Assembly (NCBI GenBank): GCA_002256345.1
Contig: NKIY01000003.1
Location: 496,001-560,000, forward strand
Direction: 5' to 3'
DNA: 64,000 nt
Source: Bradyrhizobiaceae bacterium PARB1
GTDB taxonomy: Bacteria; Pseudomonadota; Alphaproteobacteria; Rhizobiales; Xanthobacteraceae
Every line of letters begins with the position of its first letter. Position 1 is the first letter of the stretch. This document shows, in pieces, positions 26,640 through 36,092 of the stretch. The notes under the pieces are model-generated. The model saw only the letters and a program-made list of their open reading frames with translations. It did not search any database and had not been told where the DNA came from. The position numbers and the translations under genes are program-made.

Positions 26640-27092
26640 TCAAAGCTGATCGGCCTTCATGGCGATGCGCAGCGCCTTCGGAATCGGCCGCGCGCGGCCA
26701 CCGGAAACAAACGCAACCTTCACCTTGGCCTCAAGCAAGAGTTCGCCCCCCCGGCGCACTTCCTGATGCAGGGTGATCGAGGCGCCTTTCACATCGAGCG
26801 GACGCGTCAGCACGTCGAGCAGGTCATCCATTTTCGACGGCTTGAGAAAATCGAGCTGCATCGCGCGAACCACGAAAGCGAAACCCGGCGCCTCGCTCTC
26901 AGCTTCCGCGAACAGCGCGTGCTGATCGGCGCCGAGCAGCCGCAGATAATTGGTCCGCCCGCGCTCCATGAAGCGCAGATAATTGGCGTGATAAACGATG
27001 CCCGAGAAATCGGTGTCTTCGTAGTAGACACGCACCTGCATGCGATGGATGCCGTCGGCGATGGCGCCGTCGAGATGGGAAGTCGCACTCAT
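26640..27092 (-). CDS. ybgC: Tol-Pal system-associated acyl-CoA thioesterase YbgC
   Basis: Hot-dog fold 4-hydroxybenzoyl-CoA thioesterase family protein (150 aa). The family signature is complete: VRVYYEDTDFSGIVYHANYL with the catalytic Asp in EDTDFSG, then RFMERGRTNYLRLLG. YbgC hydrolyses acyl-CoA or acyl-ACP and is usually next to tolQRAB. The ATG at 27092 lies 1 nt after the ruvB stop and uses GAGGAA inside the ruvB end. Tol-pal genes are not in the window but would be expected downstream in related genomes; here other genes follow. Confidence 0.92.
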   Translation of the reverse strand: MSATSHLDGAIADGIHRMQVRVYYEDTDFSGIVYHANYLRFMERGRTNYLRLLGADQHALFAEAESEAPGFAFVVRAMQLDFLKPSKMDDLLDVLTRPLDVKGASITLHQEVRRGGELLLEAKVKVAFVSGGRARPIPKALRIAMKADQL

Positions 27093-27093
27093 A

Positions 27094-28140
27094 CTATTCC
27101 TCGTCACTCGCCCCAAACAGTCCGATCTGCCCCTCCCGTTTCGGCTCCGCCAGTCCGAGATGCTTGAAGGCGTGCGAGGTCAACAAGCGGCCGCGGGGGG
27201 TGCGTTGCAGATAGCCGCACTGGATCAGATAGGGCTCGATGATGTCCTCGATGGCGTCGCGCGGTTCGGACAAAGCGGCAGCCATGGTCTCGACGCCGAC
27301 GGGGCCACCGCCATAGTTCATGGCGATGGTGGTGAGATAGCGGCGATCCATGGCGTCGAGGCCGGCGCTGTCGACTTCGAGCGCGCTCAAGGCGTGATCG
27401 GCAATCTTGCGGTCGATCGCCGCGGCGTCTGCAGCGGAGGCGAAATCGCGGACGCGGCGAAGCAGGCGGCCGGCGATGCGCGGCGTGCCACGGGCGCGGC
27501 GTGCGATTTCATTGGCGCCTTCAGGTGTCATACCAATGGAGAGCACGCGGGCGCCGCGGGTCACGATGCTTTCCAGCTCGTCGATCGTGTAGAAATTCAG
27601 CCGCAGCGGAATGCCGAAGCGATCGCGCAACGGATTGGTGAGCAGCCCCGCACGCGTCGTCGCGCCGACCAGCGTGAATTTCGCCAGTTCGATCTTCACC
27701 GAGCGTGCGGCCGGGCCCTCGCCGATGATGAGATCGAGCTGGAAGTCTTCCATCGCGGGATACAGCACCTCTTCCACATTGGGATTGAGGCGATGGATCT
27801 CGTCGATGAACAGCACGTCACGTTCTTCGAGATTGGTGAGAAGCGCTGCGAGATCGCCGGCCTTGGAGATCACCGGCCCCGATGTCGCACGAAATCCGAC
27901 ACCAAGTTCGCGCGCGACGATCTGTGCCAACGTGGTCTTGCCGAGACCGGGCGGCCCGACGAACAGCGTGTGATCGAGCGCCTCGCCGCGCTTGCGGGCG
28001 GCGTCGATGAAAATCTGCAAATTCTTGCGCGCTTGCGCCTGACCTACGAAATCGGAGAGTGCTTGCGGGCGAAGGGCGGTGTCGCCGACATCGTCGGAAC
28101 GGCGCTCCGGTGTCATCAGGCGGTTGGGTTGCGTATTCAT
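27094..28140 (-). CDS. ruvB: Holliday junction branch migration DNA helicase RuvB
   Basis: AAA+ motor (348 aa) that drives branch migration with RuvA. Walker [11 protein letters not shown] (61-70), Walker B LFIDEIH (110-116), sensor 1 [20 protein letters not shown] with the arginine finger, and the C-terminal winged helix ending [15 protein letters not shown] are all present. Third gene of the ruvC-ruvA-ruvB operon, followed directly by ybgC. 40 nt separate it from ruvA. Confidence 0.97.
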   Translation of the reverse strand: MNTQPNRLMTPERRSDDVGDTALRPQALSDFVGQAQARKNLQIFIDAARKRGEALDHTLFVGPPGLGKTTLAQIVARELGVGFRATSGPVISKAGDLAALLTNLEERDVLFIDEIHRLNPNVEEVLYPAMEDFQLDLIIGEGPAARSVKIELAKFTLVGATTRAGLLTNPLRDRFGIPLRLNFYTIDELESIVTRGARVLSIGMTPEGANEIARRARGTPRIAGRLLRRVRDFASAADAAAIDRKIADHALSALEVDSAGLDAMDRRYLTTIAMNYGGGPVGVETMAAALSEPRDAIEDIIEPYLIQCGYLQRTPRGRLLTSHAFKHLGLAEPKREGQIGLFGASDEE

Positions 28141-28180
28141 GCGCGCAGCCTAGCACGATGCGATGACAAGGGCAGCGCGC

Positions 28181-28798
28181 TCACTTCGCGAGTTCCTTCA
28201 GACCCAGGCGAATGAGCATCGCCGTCTCGGCGCCCTCGCCGGCACTGCGCGAAGCTGAGGCAACGGCCGCTGCCGCCTGCGGCTGGCCGTAGCCGAGATT
28301 AACGAGTGCGGAGATGGCATCGCTGACGGCGCGCGGCGCGTTGTCATCGGCGACGGCGCCAGCGAGCTGCGCGACGACAGGATCAACCGACGCAAAGGCC
28401 GGCGCCTTGTCCTTCAATTCGCTCACGATGCGCTCCGCCACCTTCGGACCAACGCCCGGCGTGCGCGCGACGGCAGCCTTGTCGCGCAGCGCGATGGCAT
28501 TGGCGAGATCAGCCGGCGGCAATGTCGAGAGCACCGCGAGCGCAACGCGCGCGCCGACGCCCTGCACGGTCTGCAGCAGGCGAAACCATTCGCGCTCCAT
28601 GTCGGAGCGGAAGCCGAACAGTTTTATCTGGTCTTCGCGAACATATGTCTCGATGGACAGCACCGCCGCTTCGCCGGCCTGCGGCAAAGCCTGCAGCGTA
28701 CGCACGGAGCAATGCACCTGATAGCCGACGCCCTGCACGTCGAGGATGACATAGTCCTCGCCATAGGAATCAATGAGACCCTTGAGTTTGCCGATCAC
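28181..28798 (-). CDS. ruvA: Holliday junction branch migration complex subunit RuvA
   Basis: Four-way-junction binding subunit (205 aa). Domain I begins [20 protein letters not shown]; domain II contains two helix-hairpin-helix motifs ([20 protein letters not shown] and [20 protein letters not shown]); domain III at the C terminus ([20 protein letters not shown]) binds RuvB. It starts with GTG at 28798, overlapping the ruvC stop (GTGA). Confidence 0.97.
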   Translation of the reverse strand: MIGKLKGLIDSYGEDYVILDVQGVGYQVHCSVRTLQALPQAGEAAVLSIETYVREDQIKLFGFRSDMEREWFRLLQTVQGVGARVALAVLSTLPPADLANAIALRDKAAVARTPGVGPKVAERIVSELKDKAPAFASVDPVVAQLAGAVADDNAPRAVSDAISALVNLGYGQPQAAAAVASASRSAGEGAETAMLIRLGLKELAK

Positions 28799-29319
28799 GC
28801 GCCCACCGCCTTTCGCAGCATTGCGCTGGCGCGATGATGCGCGTGGGTGATGGCGATCGCCAGCGCGTCAGCGGCGTCGGCGCGTTTGAATTCGGCTTTC
28901 GGCAACAGGATTTTCAGCATCACCTGGATCTGGTTCTTGTCGGCGTGGCCGGCGCCGACCACCGTTTTCTTCACGAGGTTCGGCATGTATTCGGCGACTG
29001 CGATGCCGAACATGGCCGGCGACATCATGGCGATGCCACGCGCCTGGCCGAGCTTCAAGGTGGCGGCGCCATCCTTGTTGACGAAGGTCTGCTCCACCGC
29101 CGCTTCGGTCGGCTGGAATTCGTTGAGCACCTTGGTGAGGCCTTCATGGATGCCGAGCAGACGGTTCGCCAGCGGCAGCGTTTCCGGCGGCTCCACCGAT
29201 CCGCAGGCGATGTAACTGAGCTTGTTGCCCAGCGTCTCGATCACGCCCCAGCCGGTGCGGCGCAGGCCGGGATCGATGCCGATAATGCGGACGGGCGCGC
29301 GAATCGAGGACACGGTCAT
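28795..29319 (-). CDS. ruvC: Crossover junction endodeoxyribonuclease RuvC
   Basis: Resolvase that cuts Holliday junctions (174 aa). The acidic catalytic residues are visible: Asp16 in [16 protein letters not shown], Glu in [13 protein letters not shown], and the C-terminal Asp pair in [12 protein letters not shown]. The ATG at 29319 was chosen over a frame open to 29400 because RuvC begins just before the catalytic Asp and AAGGCGAC precedes the ATG. First gene of ruvCAB-ybgC. The usual upstream yebC gene is absent here. Confidence 0.97.
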   Translation of the reverse strand: MTVSSIRAPVRIIGIDPGLRRTGWGVIETLGNKLSYIACGSVEPPETLPLANRLLGIHEGLTKVLNEFQPTEAAVEQTFVNKDGAATLKLGQARGIAMMSPAMFGIAVAEYMPNLVKKTVVGAGHADKNQIQVMLKILLPKAEFKRADAADALAIAITHAHHRASAMLRKAVGA

Positions 29320-29463
29320 GTCGCCTTGATAGCCGCGGGGCAAAGCGAACGAAACAAAAACGCGGGTGCCTGTGGCATCTGTCCCCTTGTGGTTACGCAC
29401 GGTTACGCAGTCTCGCGGCGCTTGCGCGTCCGAGGTGTGAGCAGTTTCCCCTCGAACATGAGG

Positions 29464-29566
29464 GGTGGCAGCACGCCGTCAGGCGCACCTGGTGGTGACT
29501 GACGCCGCCCCTGCCTGCCGGATCGCCGGCAAACCTGAGCCGCGCAACGCCTGACGGCGTGCCACC
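29464..29566. repeat. Imperfect inverted repeat, possible structured RNA or palindromic element
   Basis: The left arm, 29464-29485, starts GGTGGCA and ends CGCCGTCAGGCG; the right arm, 29548-29566, is its reverse complement apart from a 3-nt insertion in the left arm. The arms enclose about 62 nt. Either a mobile palindromic unit or an RNA stem. Confidence 0.6.
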
Positions 29567-29913
29567 GCGGGATTTTGGGCTGGAGGACCGTTCTGCCTGG
29601 CACCGGCACGTCCCGTCTGGCTCGGCTTTTCAGGGCAGCGAGCCTCGAAGACGTTGATCCCGACGGATTTCTCCGCCGTTCACCATGTGCCGTCGCAGCC
29701 GAACTATCGGCTCTCCCCCGTAGTGGGGAGTGACGGTGGCCCCCGGCCTCCCGAGTCCAGCTTGCGAGGCTGGCCGCAGGCACCGCATCCTGTCCCGCTC
29801 AAAGAACGCCTCATGAGAGCGCCCCTCGCGAACAAGACGGGGGCGTGTATGCAGGACGATGGGAATTTTGTCAAGAACAAAAATGGAACATGAAGCGCGA
29901 AGACACTCTGCTT

Positions 29914-30080
29914 CTCCCTCCCAAGCCGCGTAGCGGCGCAGCGGGGAGAACGAATCGAACGCGAAGCGTTCGAGACGGGTGGGGTGTCTCCCCACGTGAC
30001 GTCCTATCGTGGGGAGAGACCCCACCCGGCGCTACGCGCCACCCTCCCCGCTGCGCGGCTCCGCCGCTTGGGGGAGGGAG
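29914..30080. repeat. Dispersed palindromic element (CTCCCTCCC...GGGAGGGAG type)
   Basis: A long inverted repeat whose left end is CTCCCTCCCAAGCCGCG and right end is GCCGCTTGGGGGAGGGAG, with inner blocks CAGCGGGGAG / CTCCCCGCTG and GTGGGG / CCCCAC. Elements with this look are frequent between genes in Bradyrhizobium-type genomes; that statement is from general knowledge. Confidence 0.7.
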
Positions 30081-30098
30081 ACCATCAGCGCCCGGAGA

Positions 30099-31598
<1,500 letters not shown>

Positions 31599-31675
31599 GG
31601 AGGTTTCTTCCCGGATAACTGAGTGTTTGTCGGAGCAGGCAACTGGATCAGAAGCAGGACGTCAAGCCGATGACT

Positions 31676-31726
31676 TGTCCCGGACGCGGTCCGGCGCGAA
31701 GTGCTGCTCCGCAGAGCCGGGACACG
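31676..31726. repeat. Dispersed palindromic repeat, family B copy 1
   Basis: GTCCCGGACGCGGTCC at the left and CTCCGCAGAGCCGGGAC at the right form an inverted repeat. The string CGCAGAGCCGGG also occurs in two other gaps of this window (33084 and 35911), so it is a dispersed family. Confidence 0.7.
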
Positions 31727-31733
31727 ATTGAGG

Positions 31734-32936
31734 CTAGATCGCCGGCACGCTCATCACGATCAGAGCACAGCCCACCAGAGCGAGTTCGCCCGGCAATGTC
31801 GCGCGGGCACGGCGGGCGATGCCTTCGCCAAGGCGGCCGAAAAAACGCATCCAGCGCTGCAAGCGCCAATAGAGCGAATTCTCCAGCGTGACCGCACGCA
31901 GCGTAAACGCCTTGCCCTTGGCCCAGGCATCGCATTCGAGCTTGAGCGGATCGGCATAATATTGCGCGATCTTCTCCGCGCCCATGCCATCGGTCGCGAG
32001 CCAGTTCGGAATATGGACGCTGCAAAGCTGCGCGACATCGGTGAACACCTTGTCGGTGCCGCAACCGCTGCCGGGACAGGGCGAGGCAAAGGCATCGCCG
32101 ACCAGCACCACGCCGGGCTGCACCACATTGTCGCTCTCATAAAGATCGATCGGGCGGATCTTGATATCGCCGGAGATCGTGTAGTTGCCGATCAGACGGC
32201 GCAGTTTCGGCAGGCACTGATCCAGCGCGGCTTCCGGCGTGCGGCGCATGGCGCGCACCCACGGATCGTCCGTCTCGCGATAGACGAACAGATTGCCACG
32301 CATGCCCTCGCCAATGGGAAACAACGTGAGATAGGCGGTGCGATGGCGCGTCGCTTCGGCGAAATAAGTGAGCGCGGGAAATTCGAACTCTTCGCGACCT
32401 TTCGGTGCGATATCGAAGCCGACCGAGATCGAATGGCAGCGTGAGATGACGGGACGGCCGATCTTGAGCTGATCGCGCAGGCCGACACTGGCGCCATTGG
32501 CAAGCACAATGAGACGGGCCGAGATGTCTTCGCCGTTGGAAAGACCGATGGTCTGGCGATCGTCCGACGTCCGGACCGACACGGCCTTGGCATGGATGGT
32601 CTCGACCGTTGGCGGGATTTCACCGCGCACGGTGTTGACCAGCGTGTCGTAGAGAAAGCCGTGTTGCTGGCTCGGGCGTTTGTCGATCACGCGGCCGAAA
32701 CGCGCGAGCCAGATCTCGCTGTCATGGGTCGCCGCGTTCAGCACGGCGTCGCGCAGGCCGGTCTTGTCCAGGCGGTCGATCTGCTGCTGGCCGCCGATCT
32801 TCTCGCAGCGAAGCTCCGGCGGATGCAAGCGATGCGGCTCGATCAGAATCGCGGACACGCCGGCGCGGCCGAGCATCGCTGCCGCGGCCGAGCCCGCCAG
32901 GCCCCCACCAATGATCGCGATATCCGTCTGCCGCAC
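31734..32936 (-). CDS. FAD-dependent oxidoreductase, geranylgeranyl-reductase/halogenase-like
   Basis: Flavoprotein of 400 aa with the Rossmann FAD motif IAIIGGGLAGSAAAAMLGRAG at the N terminus and the second FAD motif VLVGDAFASPCPGSGCGTDK near residue 290. The fold is that of the p-hydroxybenzoate hydroxylase / geranylgeranyl reductase class. Near the C terminus it ends in a hydrophobic segment (LALVGCALIVMSVPAI) that might anchor it. Starts with GTG at 32936 behind GGAG. Substrate unknown; no neighbouring pathway helps. Confidence 0.8.
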   Translation of the reverse strand: MRQTDIAIIGGGLAGSAAAAMLGRAGVSAILIEPHRLHPPELRCEKIGGQQQIDRLDKTGLRDAVLNAATHDSEIWLARFGRVIDKRPSQQHGFLYDTLVNTVRGEIPPTVETIHAKAVSVRTSDDRQTIGLSNGEDISARLIVLANGASVGLRDQLKIGRPVISRCHSISVGFDIAPKGREEFEFPALTYFAEATRHRTAYLTLFPIGEGMRGNLFVYRETDDPWVRAMRRTPEAALDQCLPKLRRLIGNYTISGDIKIRPIDLYESDNVVQPGVVLVGDAFASPCPGSGCGTDKVFTDVAQLCSVHIPNWLATDGMGAEKIAQYYADPLKLECDAWAKGKAFTLRAVTLENSLYWRLQRWMRFFGRLGEGIARRARATLPGELALVGCALIVMSVPAI

Positions 32937-33044
32937 GGGAACACTCCGCCTGCGGCAATGAGTGCGCTGGAAATATTAAAATTCGGGAAAGGATTGCGAC
33001 GGATGGTGAGAGGTTACCGCGACGGATTTGTTTCGGGACGTTTC

Positions 33045-33196
33045 CTCTGTGCCCCGAACGCGATGCGATACGCAGTATCGCTTCGCAGAGCCGGGGCCGT
33101 CACGAGCATTGGCGTTTGTTGCGGTCCCGGTTCAGCGAAGCAGCACTGGCGGCGAAGCTTTGCTTCGCCTGAGTGCTGCGTCGCGCCCGGGACAAG
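33045..33196. repeat. Dispersed palindromic repeat, family B copy 2 (double unit)
   Basis: Two palindromic parts in tandem: the first around 33060-33102 includes CGCTTCGCAGAGCCGGGG; the second runs from GGTCCCGGTTCAGCG to GCGCCCGGGACAAG. It fills most of the 265-bp gap between the FAD oxidoreductase and the SDR gene. Confidence 0.6.
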
Positions 33197-33201
33197 AATG
33201 C

Positions 33202-33972
33202 TCACACCGACGCCGTCGTCACGCCGCCGTCGATGACAATGGTCTGGCCGGTCATGAAGGTCGATGAGTCCGAGCCGAGATAGGCCACGGCACCCGCGAT
33301 CTCATGCGGTTCGCCGATCCGGCGCAGCGGGGTGGTCGCGGTGCGGCGCTTGAGATTGGCCTCGTCTTCCCACAGCGCCTTGGCAAAATCCGTCTTCACG
33401 AGTCCCGGCGCAATGCAGTTCACGCGCACGCCCTTCGGGCCCCATTCGCCGGCGAGGCTGCGGCACAAAGCGAAGTCCGCGGCTTTGGAAATGCCGTAAG
33501 CGCCGATCACCGTGGAGCCGCGCAGGCCGCCGATGGATGAGATGATGACCACCGAGCCTTTGCCACGCTCGGCCATGGCGGGAATCGCCTTGGCGCAGAG
33601 CCAGATATTGCTCTTCACATTGGAGCCCATGATCTTGTCGAAGGCTTCATCGGTGATGTCGAGCAGCGGGCCGTAATAGGGATTCACCGCGGCGTTGCAG
33701 ACGAGGATGTCGATCGGGCCGTAATGCTTCACGGTGCCGTCGATCAGCGCATCGACCTCGGCCTTGCGCGCAATGTTGCAGGGAATGACATGGGCATCGC
33801 CGCCGTTCTTTCGGATGCCTTCGGCCACTTCCTCGCAGGCATCCGCCTTGCGGCTGGAGATGACCACCTTGGCGCCAAGCTGGGCCAGCAATTCAGCCGA
33901 CGCACGGCCGATGCCGCGGCTGGAGCCGGTGATGACGGCAACCTTGCCGGTGAGGTCGAATGGATTTTTCAC
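33202..33972 (-). CDS. Short-chain dehydrogenase/reductase (SDR) family oxidoreductase
   Basis: NAD(P)-dependent Rossmann enzyme (256 aa). TGSSRGIGRA is the cofactor loop, LVCNAAVNPYYGP the NNAG-type motif, VIISSIGGL supplies the catalytic Ser, and the active-site Y-x3-K is YGISK. The pattern GLRGSTVIGAYGISKAADFA and the C-terminal FMTGQTIVIDGG are classical. It resembles DHRS4-like and 3-oxoacyl-ACP reductase-like SDRs; substrate unknown. Start GTG 33972 with AGAAGGAAAC ahead. Confidence 0.9.
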   Translation of the reverse strand: MKNPFDLTGKVAVITGSSRGIGRASAELLAQLGAKVVISSRKADACEEVAEGIRKNGGDAHVIPCNIARKAEVDALIDGTVKHYGPIDILVCNAAVNPYYGPLLDITDEAFDKIMGSNVKSNIWLCAKAIPAMAERGKGSVVIISSIGGLRGSTVIGAYGISKAADFALCRSLAGEWGPKGVRVNCIAPGLVKTDFAKALWEDEANLKRRTATTPLRRIGEPHEIAGAVAYLGSDSSTFMTGQTIVIDGGVTTASV

Positions 33973-34038
33973 GGGGTGTTTCCTTCTGATGTTTGTTGTT
34001 GATTTTTGTTGGTGAAGCGAGCGGGGTCAAGCGCGGTC

Positions 34039-34129
34039 GTAGCCCGGATGGAGCGCAGCGCAATCCGGGGGACCGGCGTTTCCACTAAAGCTCTGGTTCC
34101 CGGATTACGCTTCGCTCCATCCGGGCTAC
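34039..34129. repeat. Dispersed palindromic repeat, family A copy 1
   Basis: Long inverted repeat with left arm beginning GTAGCCCGGATGGAGCGCAG and right arm ending CGCTCCATCCGGGCTAC. A second copy with the same arms lies at 49293-49381. The right end supplies the TAG stop codon (34128-34126, minus strand) of the YkgJ-type gene. Confidence 0.85.
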
Positions 34130-34755
34130 GAGCGCGCCACACGCGTCGCGATGTAATCCTTGCCCTTCGCCGTAAATGTCTCGCGGATGATAAAACCATC
34201 CGCCGGCGACATCGGGCCGATCGGCACCGGGCCGGTCGGCATGATCAGCGTGGCATTGCTGCCGACGAAGATGAGGAGATGACGTCTTTCTTCGAGCAGC
34301 TTTGCCGACCAGGCGATCAGGCCATTGAGCAGCGGCTGCTTCTGCCAGGCAGAGGGCGCGCCGGGATCGACCTGGCCATAGATGAAGCCGGTGGTCGGAT
34401 AGACCGAGAACACGATCTTGGAATGCTCGGGCTTCCACGCCTCGGCCATCTCGAAGTCCTGCACCCAGACACAATCGAAGGAGCGGCATTGCTGCGGGCG
34501 GGTCTCGTAGATCTTGCAGCCGGAGCCGATGACGCAATGCTGGCACCACTTGCCGGCCGGCTTCGGCACCTCGTCCACCCGGTAGACCTTGCAGCACATG
34601 GTGCAGGTTCCGCATGCACGGGTGGCGACAGGGTCGGATGTGACGGGCGAGGCCTGCATGGGTATCCAGGTGCGACAATTTGACGTGTTCCAAACGGACC
34701 AATGACGGCCGCGGGTATTCGCTGCAATTGACAACTCGGTGATCGGCCGGGACAT
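34126..34755 (-). CDS. YkgJ-type cysteine-cluster (zinc/iron-chelating domain) protein
   Basis: Cys-rich protein of 209 aa from the ATG at 34755, or 177 aa from the ATG at 34659 (MQASPVTSDP), which is closer to the cysteine cluster. The cluster is ACGTCTMCCKVYRV, then CQHCVIGSGCKIY, then PQQCRSFDC, matching the CxxCC...C pattern of YkgJ/UPF0153-like proteins that chelate metal. The rest is a compact alpha/beta region with no known catalytic motif. Its stop codon and last bases come from a palindromic repeat. Function unknown. Confidence 0.75.
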   Translation of the reverse strand: MSRPITELSIAANTRGRHWSVWNTSNCRTWIPMQASPVTSDPVATRACGTCTMCCKVYRVDEVPKPAGKWCQHCVIGSGCKIYETRPQQCRSFDCVWVQDFEMAEAWKPEHSKIVFSVYPTTGFIYGQVDPGAPSAWQKQPLLNGLIAWSAKLLEERRHLLIFVGSNATLIMPTGPVPIGPMSPADGFIIRETFTAKGKDYIATRVARS

Positions 34756-34807
34756 CCACGTCTGCGCGTGCTAAGAGCCGGCGCTCACCCCATATGGAAC
34801 CGAGAAC

Positions 34808-34837
34808 AATCCCCGGCCGCTTTGGCATGCGGGGATT
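34808..34837 (+). promoter_or_regulatory. Hairpin with T-run in the queE leader (possible attenuator)
   Basis: AATCCCCG / CGGGGATT stem with an inner GCC/GGC stem, followed by TTTT, 16 nt before the queE start codon. It looks like an intrinsic terminator but no plus-strand gene lies upstream. I see no preQ1 riboswitch consensus in the 98-bp gap. Confidence 0.4.
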
Positions 34838-34853
34838 TTAAAGAGCGAAATCA

Positions 34854-35486
34854 TTGAGTTACGCGGTCAAAGAGATTTTCCTGACGCTGCAGGGCGAAGG
34901 CGCCCATGCGGGCCGCGCCTCCGTGTTCTGCCGCTTTGCGGGCTGCAATCTCTGGACCGGGCGAGAGCAGGACCGCGCCACCGCGGTCTGCCAGTTCTGC
35001 GACACCGATTTCGTGGGCATGGATGGCACCTTGGGCGGTCGCTACGCCTCGGCCGAAGCGCTGGCCGACACCATTGCGGCGCAATGGGTGGGCCCCGGCG
35101 ACAACCGCTATGTGGTGCTGACCGGCGGCGAACCCTTGCTGCAGGTCAACGACGAGCTGGTCGCGGCGCTGCATGAGCGGGGCTTCGAGATCGGCGTCGA
35201 GACCAACGGGACGGTGGCGCCGCCAGCCGGCATCGACTGGATCTGCGTCAGCCCGAAAGCCGGCGCCGACCTCGTCATCCGCGCCGGGCATGAATTGAAG
35301 CTGGTCTATCCGCAACCGGCGGCAATGCCGGAGCAATTCGAGGCGCTCGCCTTCGAGCGATTCTCGCTGCAACCGATGGACGGTGCGGATGCGATCAGCA
35401 ATACCGCGCAGGCGGTGGATTACTGTCTAAAACATCCGCAATGGCGGCTGAGCGTGCAGACGCACAAGACACTAGGCATCAGGTAG
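34854..35486 (+). CDS. queE: 7-carboxy-7-deazaguanine synthase QueE
   Basis: Radical SAM enzyme that contracts 6-carboxy-5,6,7,8-tetrahydropterin to 7-carboxy-7-deazaguanine in queuosine synthesis. The 210-aa protein has the QueE-specific Fe-S motif C31-x14-C46-x2-C49 (GCNLWTGREQDRATAVCQFC), the SAM-binding VLTGGEPLLQ and the C-terminal HPQWRLSVQTHKTLGIR. It appears to start with TTG at 34854 behind AAGAGCG. The next gene is queD, 15 nt on. Confidence 0.94.
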   Translation: MSYAVKEIFLTLQGEGAHAGRASVFCRFAGCNLWTGREQDRATAVCQFCDTDFVGMDGTLGGRYASAEALADTIAAQWVGPGDNRYVVLTGGEPLLQVNDELVAALHERGFEIGVETNGTVAPPAGIDWICVSPKAGADLVIRAGHELKLVYPQPAAMPEQFEALAFERFSLQPMDGADAISNTAQAVDYCLKHPQWRLSVQTHKTLGIR

Positions 35487-35501
35487 TTTGGGTATCAGGC
35501 G

Positions 35502-35867
35502 ATGTGGGAACTGACGAAATCGTTTCGCTTCGAGGCAGCGCATGCGCTGTCTTACACGACGCTCGGCGAAGCGAGCCAGGAGATCCACGGCCATTCGTTT
35601 CGCGCCGAGATCACCATTCGCGGCGAGCCTGATCCTGTCACGGGGATGGTGATGGATCTCGGCCTGCTCGATCGCAGTCTCGATGATCTCCGCAAGACGC
35701 TCGACCACAAGTTCCTGAACAAGATCGAGGCGATCGGCGTTCCGACGCTGGAAAATCTGTCGCGCTACATCTGGGACCGCGTCGCCGACAAGGGACCGGT
35801 GGTCCGCGTCGGCGTATTCCGCGACAGCTGCAATGAGAGCTGCGTGTATTTCGGGCCGAAGAAATAG
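35502..35867 (+). CDS. queD: QueD / 6-pyruvoyl-tetrahydropterin synthase family protein with altered active site
   Basis: T-fold protein of 121 aa, expected to make 6-carboxytetrahydropterin for QueE. The zinc triad is present: H14 (FEAAH), H29 and H31 (HGH). LDHKFLN and PTLENLSRYIW also match. In the alignment to E. coli QueD by eye, the catalytic Cys27 position is Ser25 (AGC codon) and the Glu110 position is Asp108 (RDSC). The position next to queE argues for a role in deazaguanine synthesis, but activity is uncertain. Confidence 0.85.
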   Translation: MWELTKSFRFEAAHALSYTTLGEASQEIHGHSFRAEITIRGEPDPVTGMVMDLGLLDRSLDDLRKTLDHKFLNKIEAIGVPTLENLSRYIWDRVADKGPVVRVGVFRDSCNESCVYFGPKK

Positions 35868-35871
35868 GGTC

Positions 35872-35985
35872 TGTTCTGTCGCGGAGGCGACGCGGCGCGA
35901 CGTGCCGCTTCGCAGAGCCGGGACCATGACGAACTCCGGCGTTTGATACGGTCCGGCTCTGCGGAACAACGCTGCGCGTCCAGGA
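35872..35985. repeat. Dispersed palindromic repeat, family B copy 3
   Basis: Contains CTTCGCAGAGCCGGGACC and, 30 nt on, GGTCCGGCTCTGCGG in inverse orientation, flanked by CGGCGCGACG and GCGTCCAGGAC. It shares CGCAGAGCCGGG with the copies near 31.7 and 33.1 kb. Confidence 0.65.
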
Positions 35986-35989
35986 CAAG

Positions 35990-36092
35990 TTACTCCTCCG
36001 CCGTGATGATGCATGTCGCCGTCGCATGGGCGCAGAGCTTGCCGTCCTGTCGATCAGCATCGCTTCCGTTGCAGCCATCCGGCGTCCCGTGT
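35990..36092 (-). pseudogene. Frameshifted 3' remnant of a PaaI/4HBT-type acyl-CoA thioesterase gene
   Basis: On the minus strand one frame reads FIHTGRRMAATEAMLID and the next frame continues RQDGKLCAHATATCIITAEE and then a TAA stop (35992-35990). Joined, these look like the last about 38 residues of a PaaI-type hot-dog thioesterase (the GKLCAHATAT strand is a family hallmark). A net frameshift separates the halves and no upstream part of the gene is present. Family assignment is from memory. Confidence 0.5.

Larger units (their letters stand above)
29320..30098. other. Long non-coding, repeat-rich gap between ruvC and glpK
   Basis: No credible gene in 779 bp; the open frames here are short, Arg/Pro-rich and unlike proteins. 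The gap holds a large imperfect inverted repeat (29464-29566), further short palindromes between 29600 and 29780, and a long dispersed palindromic element (29914-30080). The ruvCAB promoter should lie in its left part. Confidence 0.7.

Noticed and set aside
29403-29783. A 126-aa frame between ruvC and glpK
   Set aside because: Arg/Pro/Ser-rich, lies over a large inverted repeat, no ribosome-binding site.
34756-34853. preQ1 riboswitch before queE
   Set aside because: No CUGGGUCGCAGUAACCCC-like consensus or H-type pseudoknot is visible; only a plain hairpin with a T-run.
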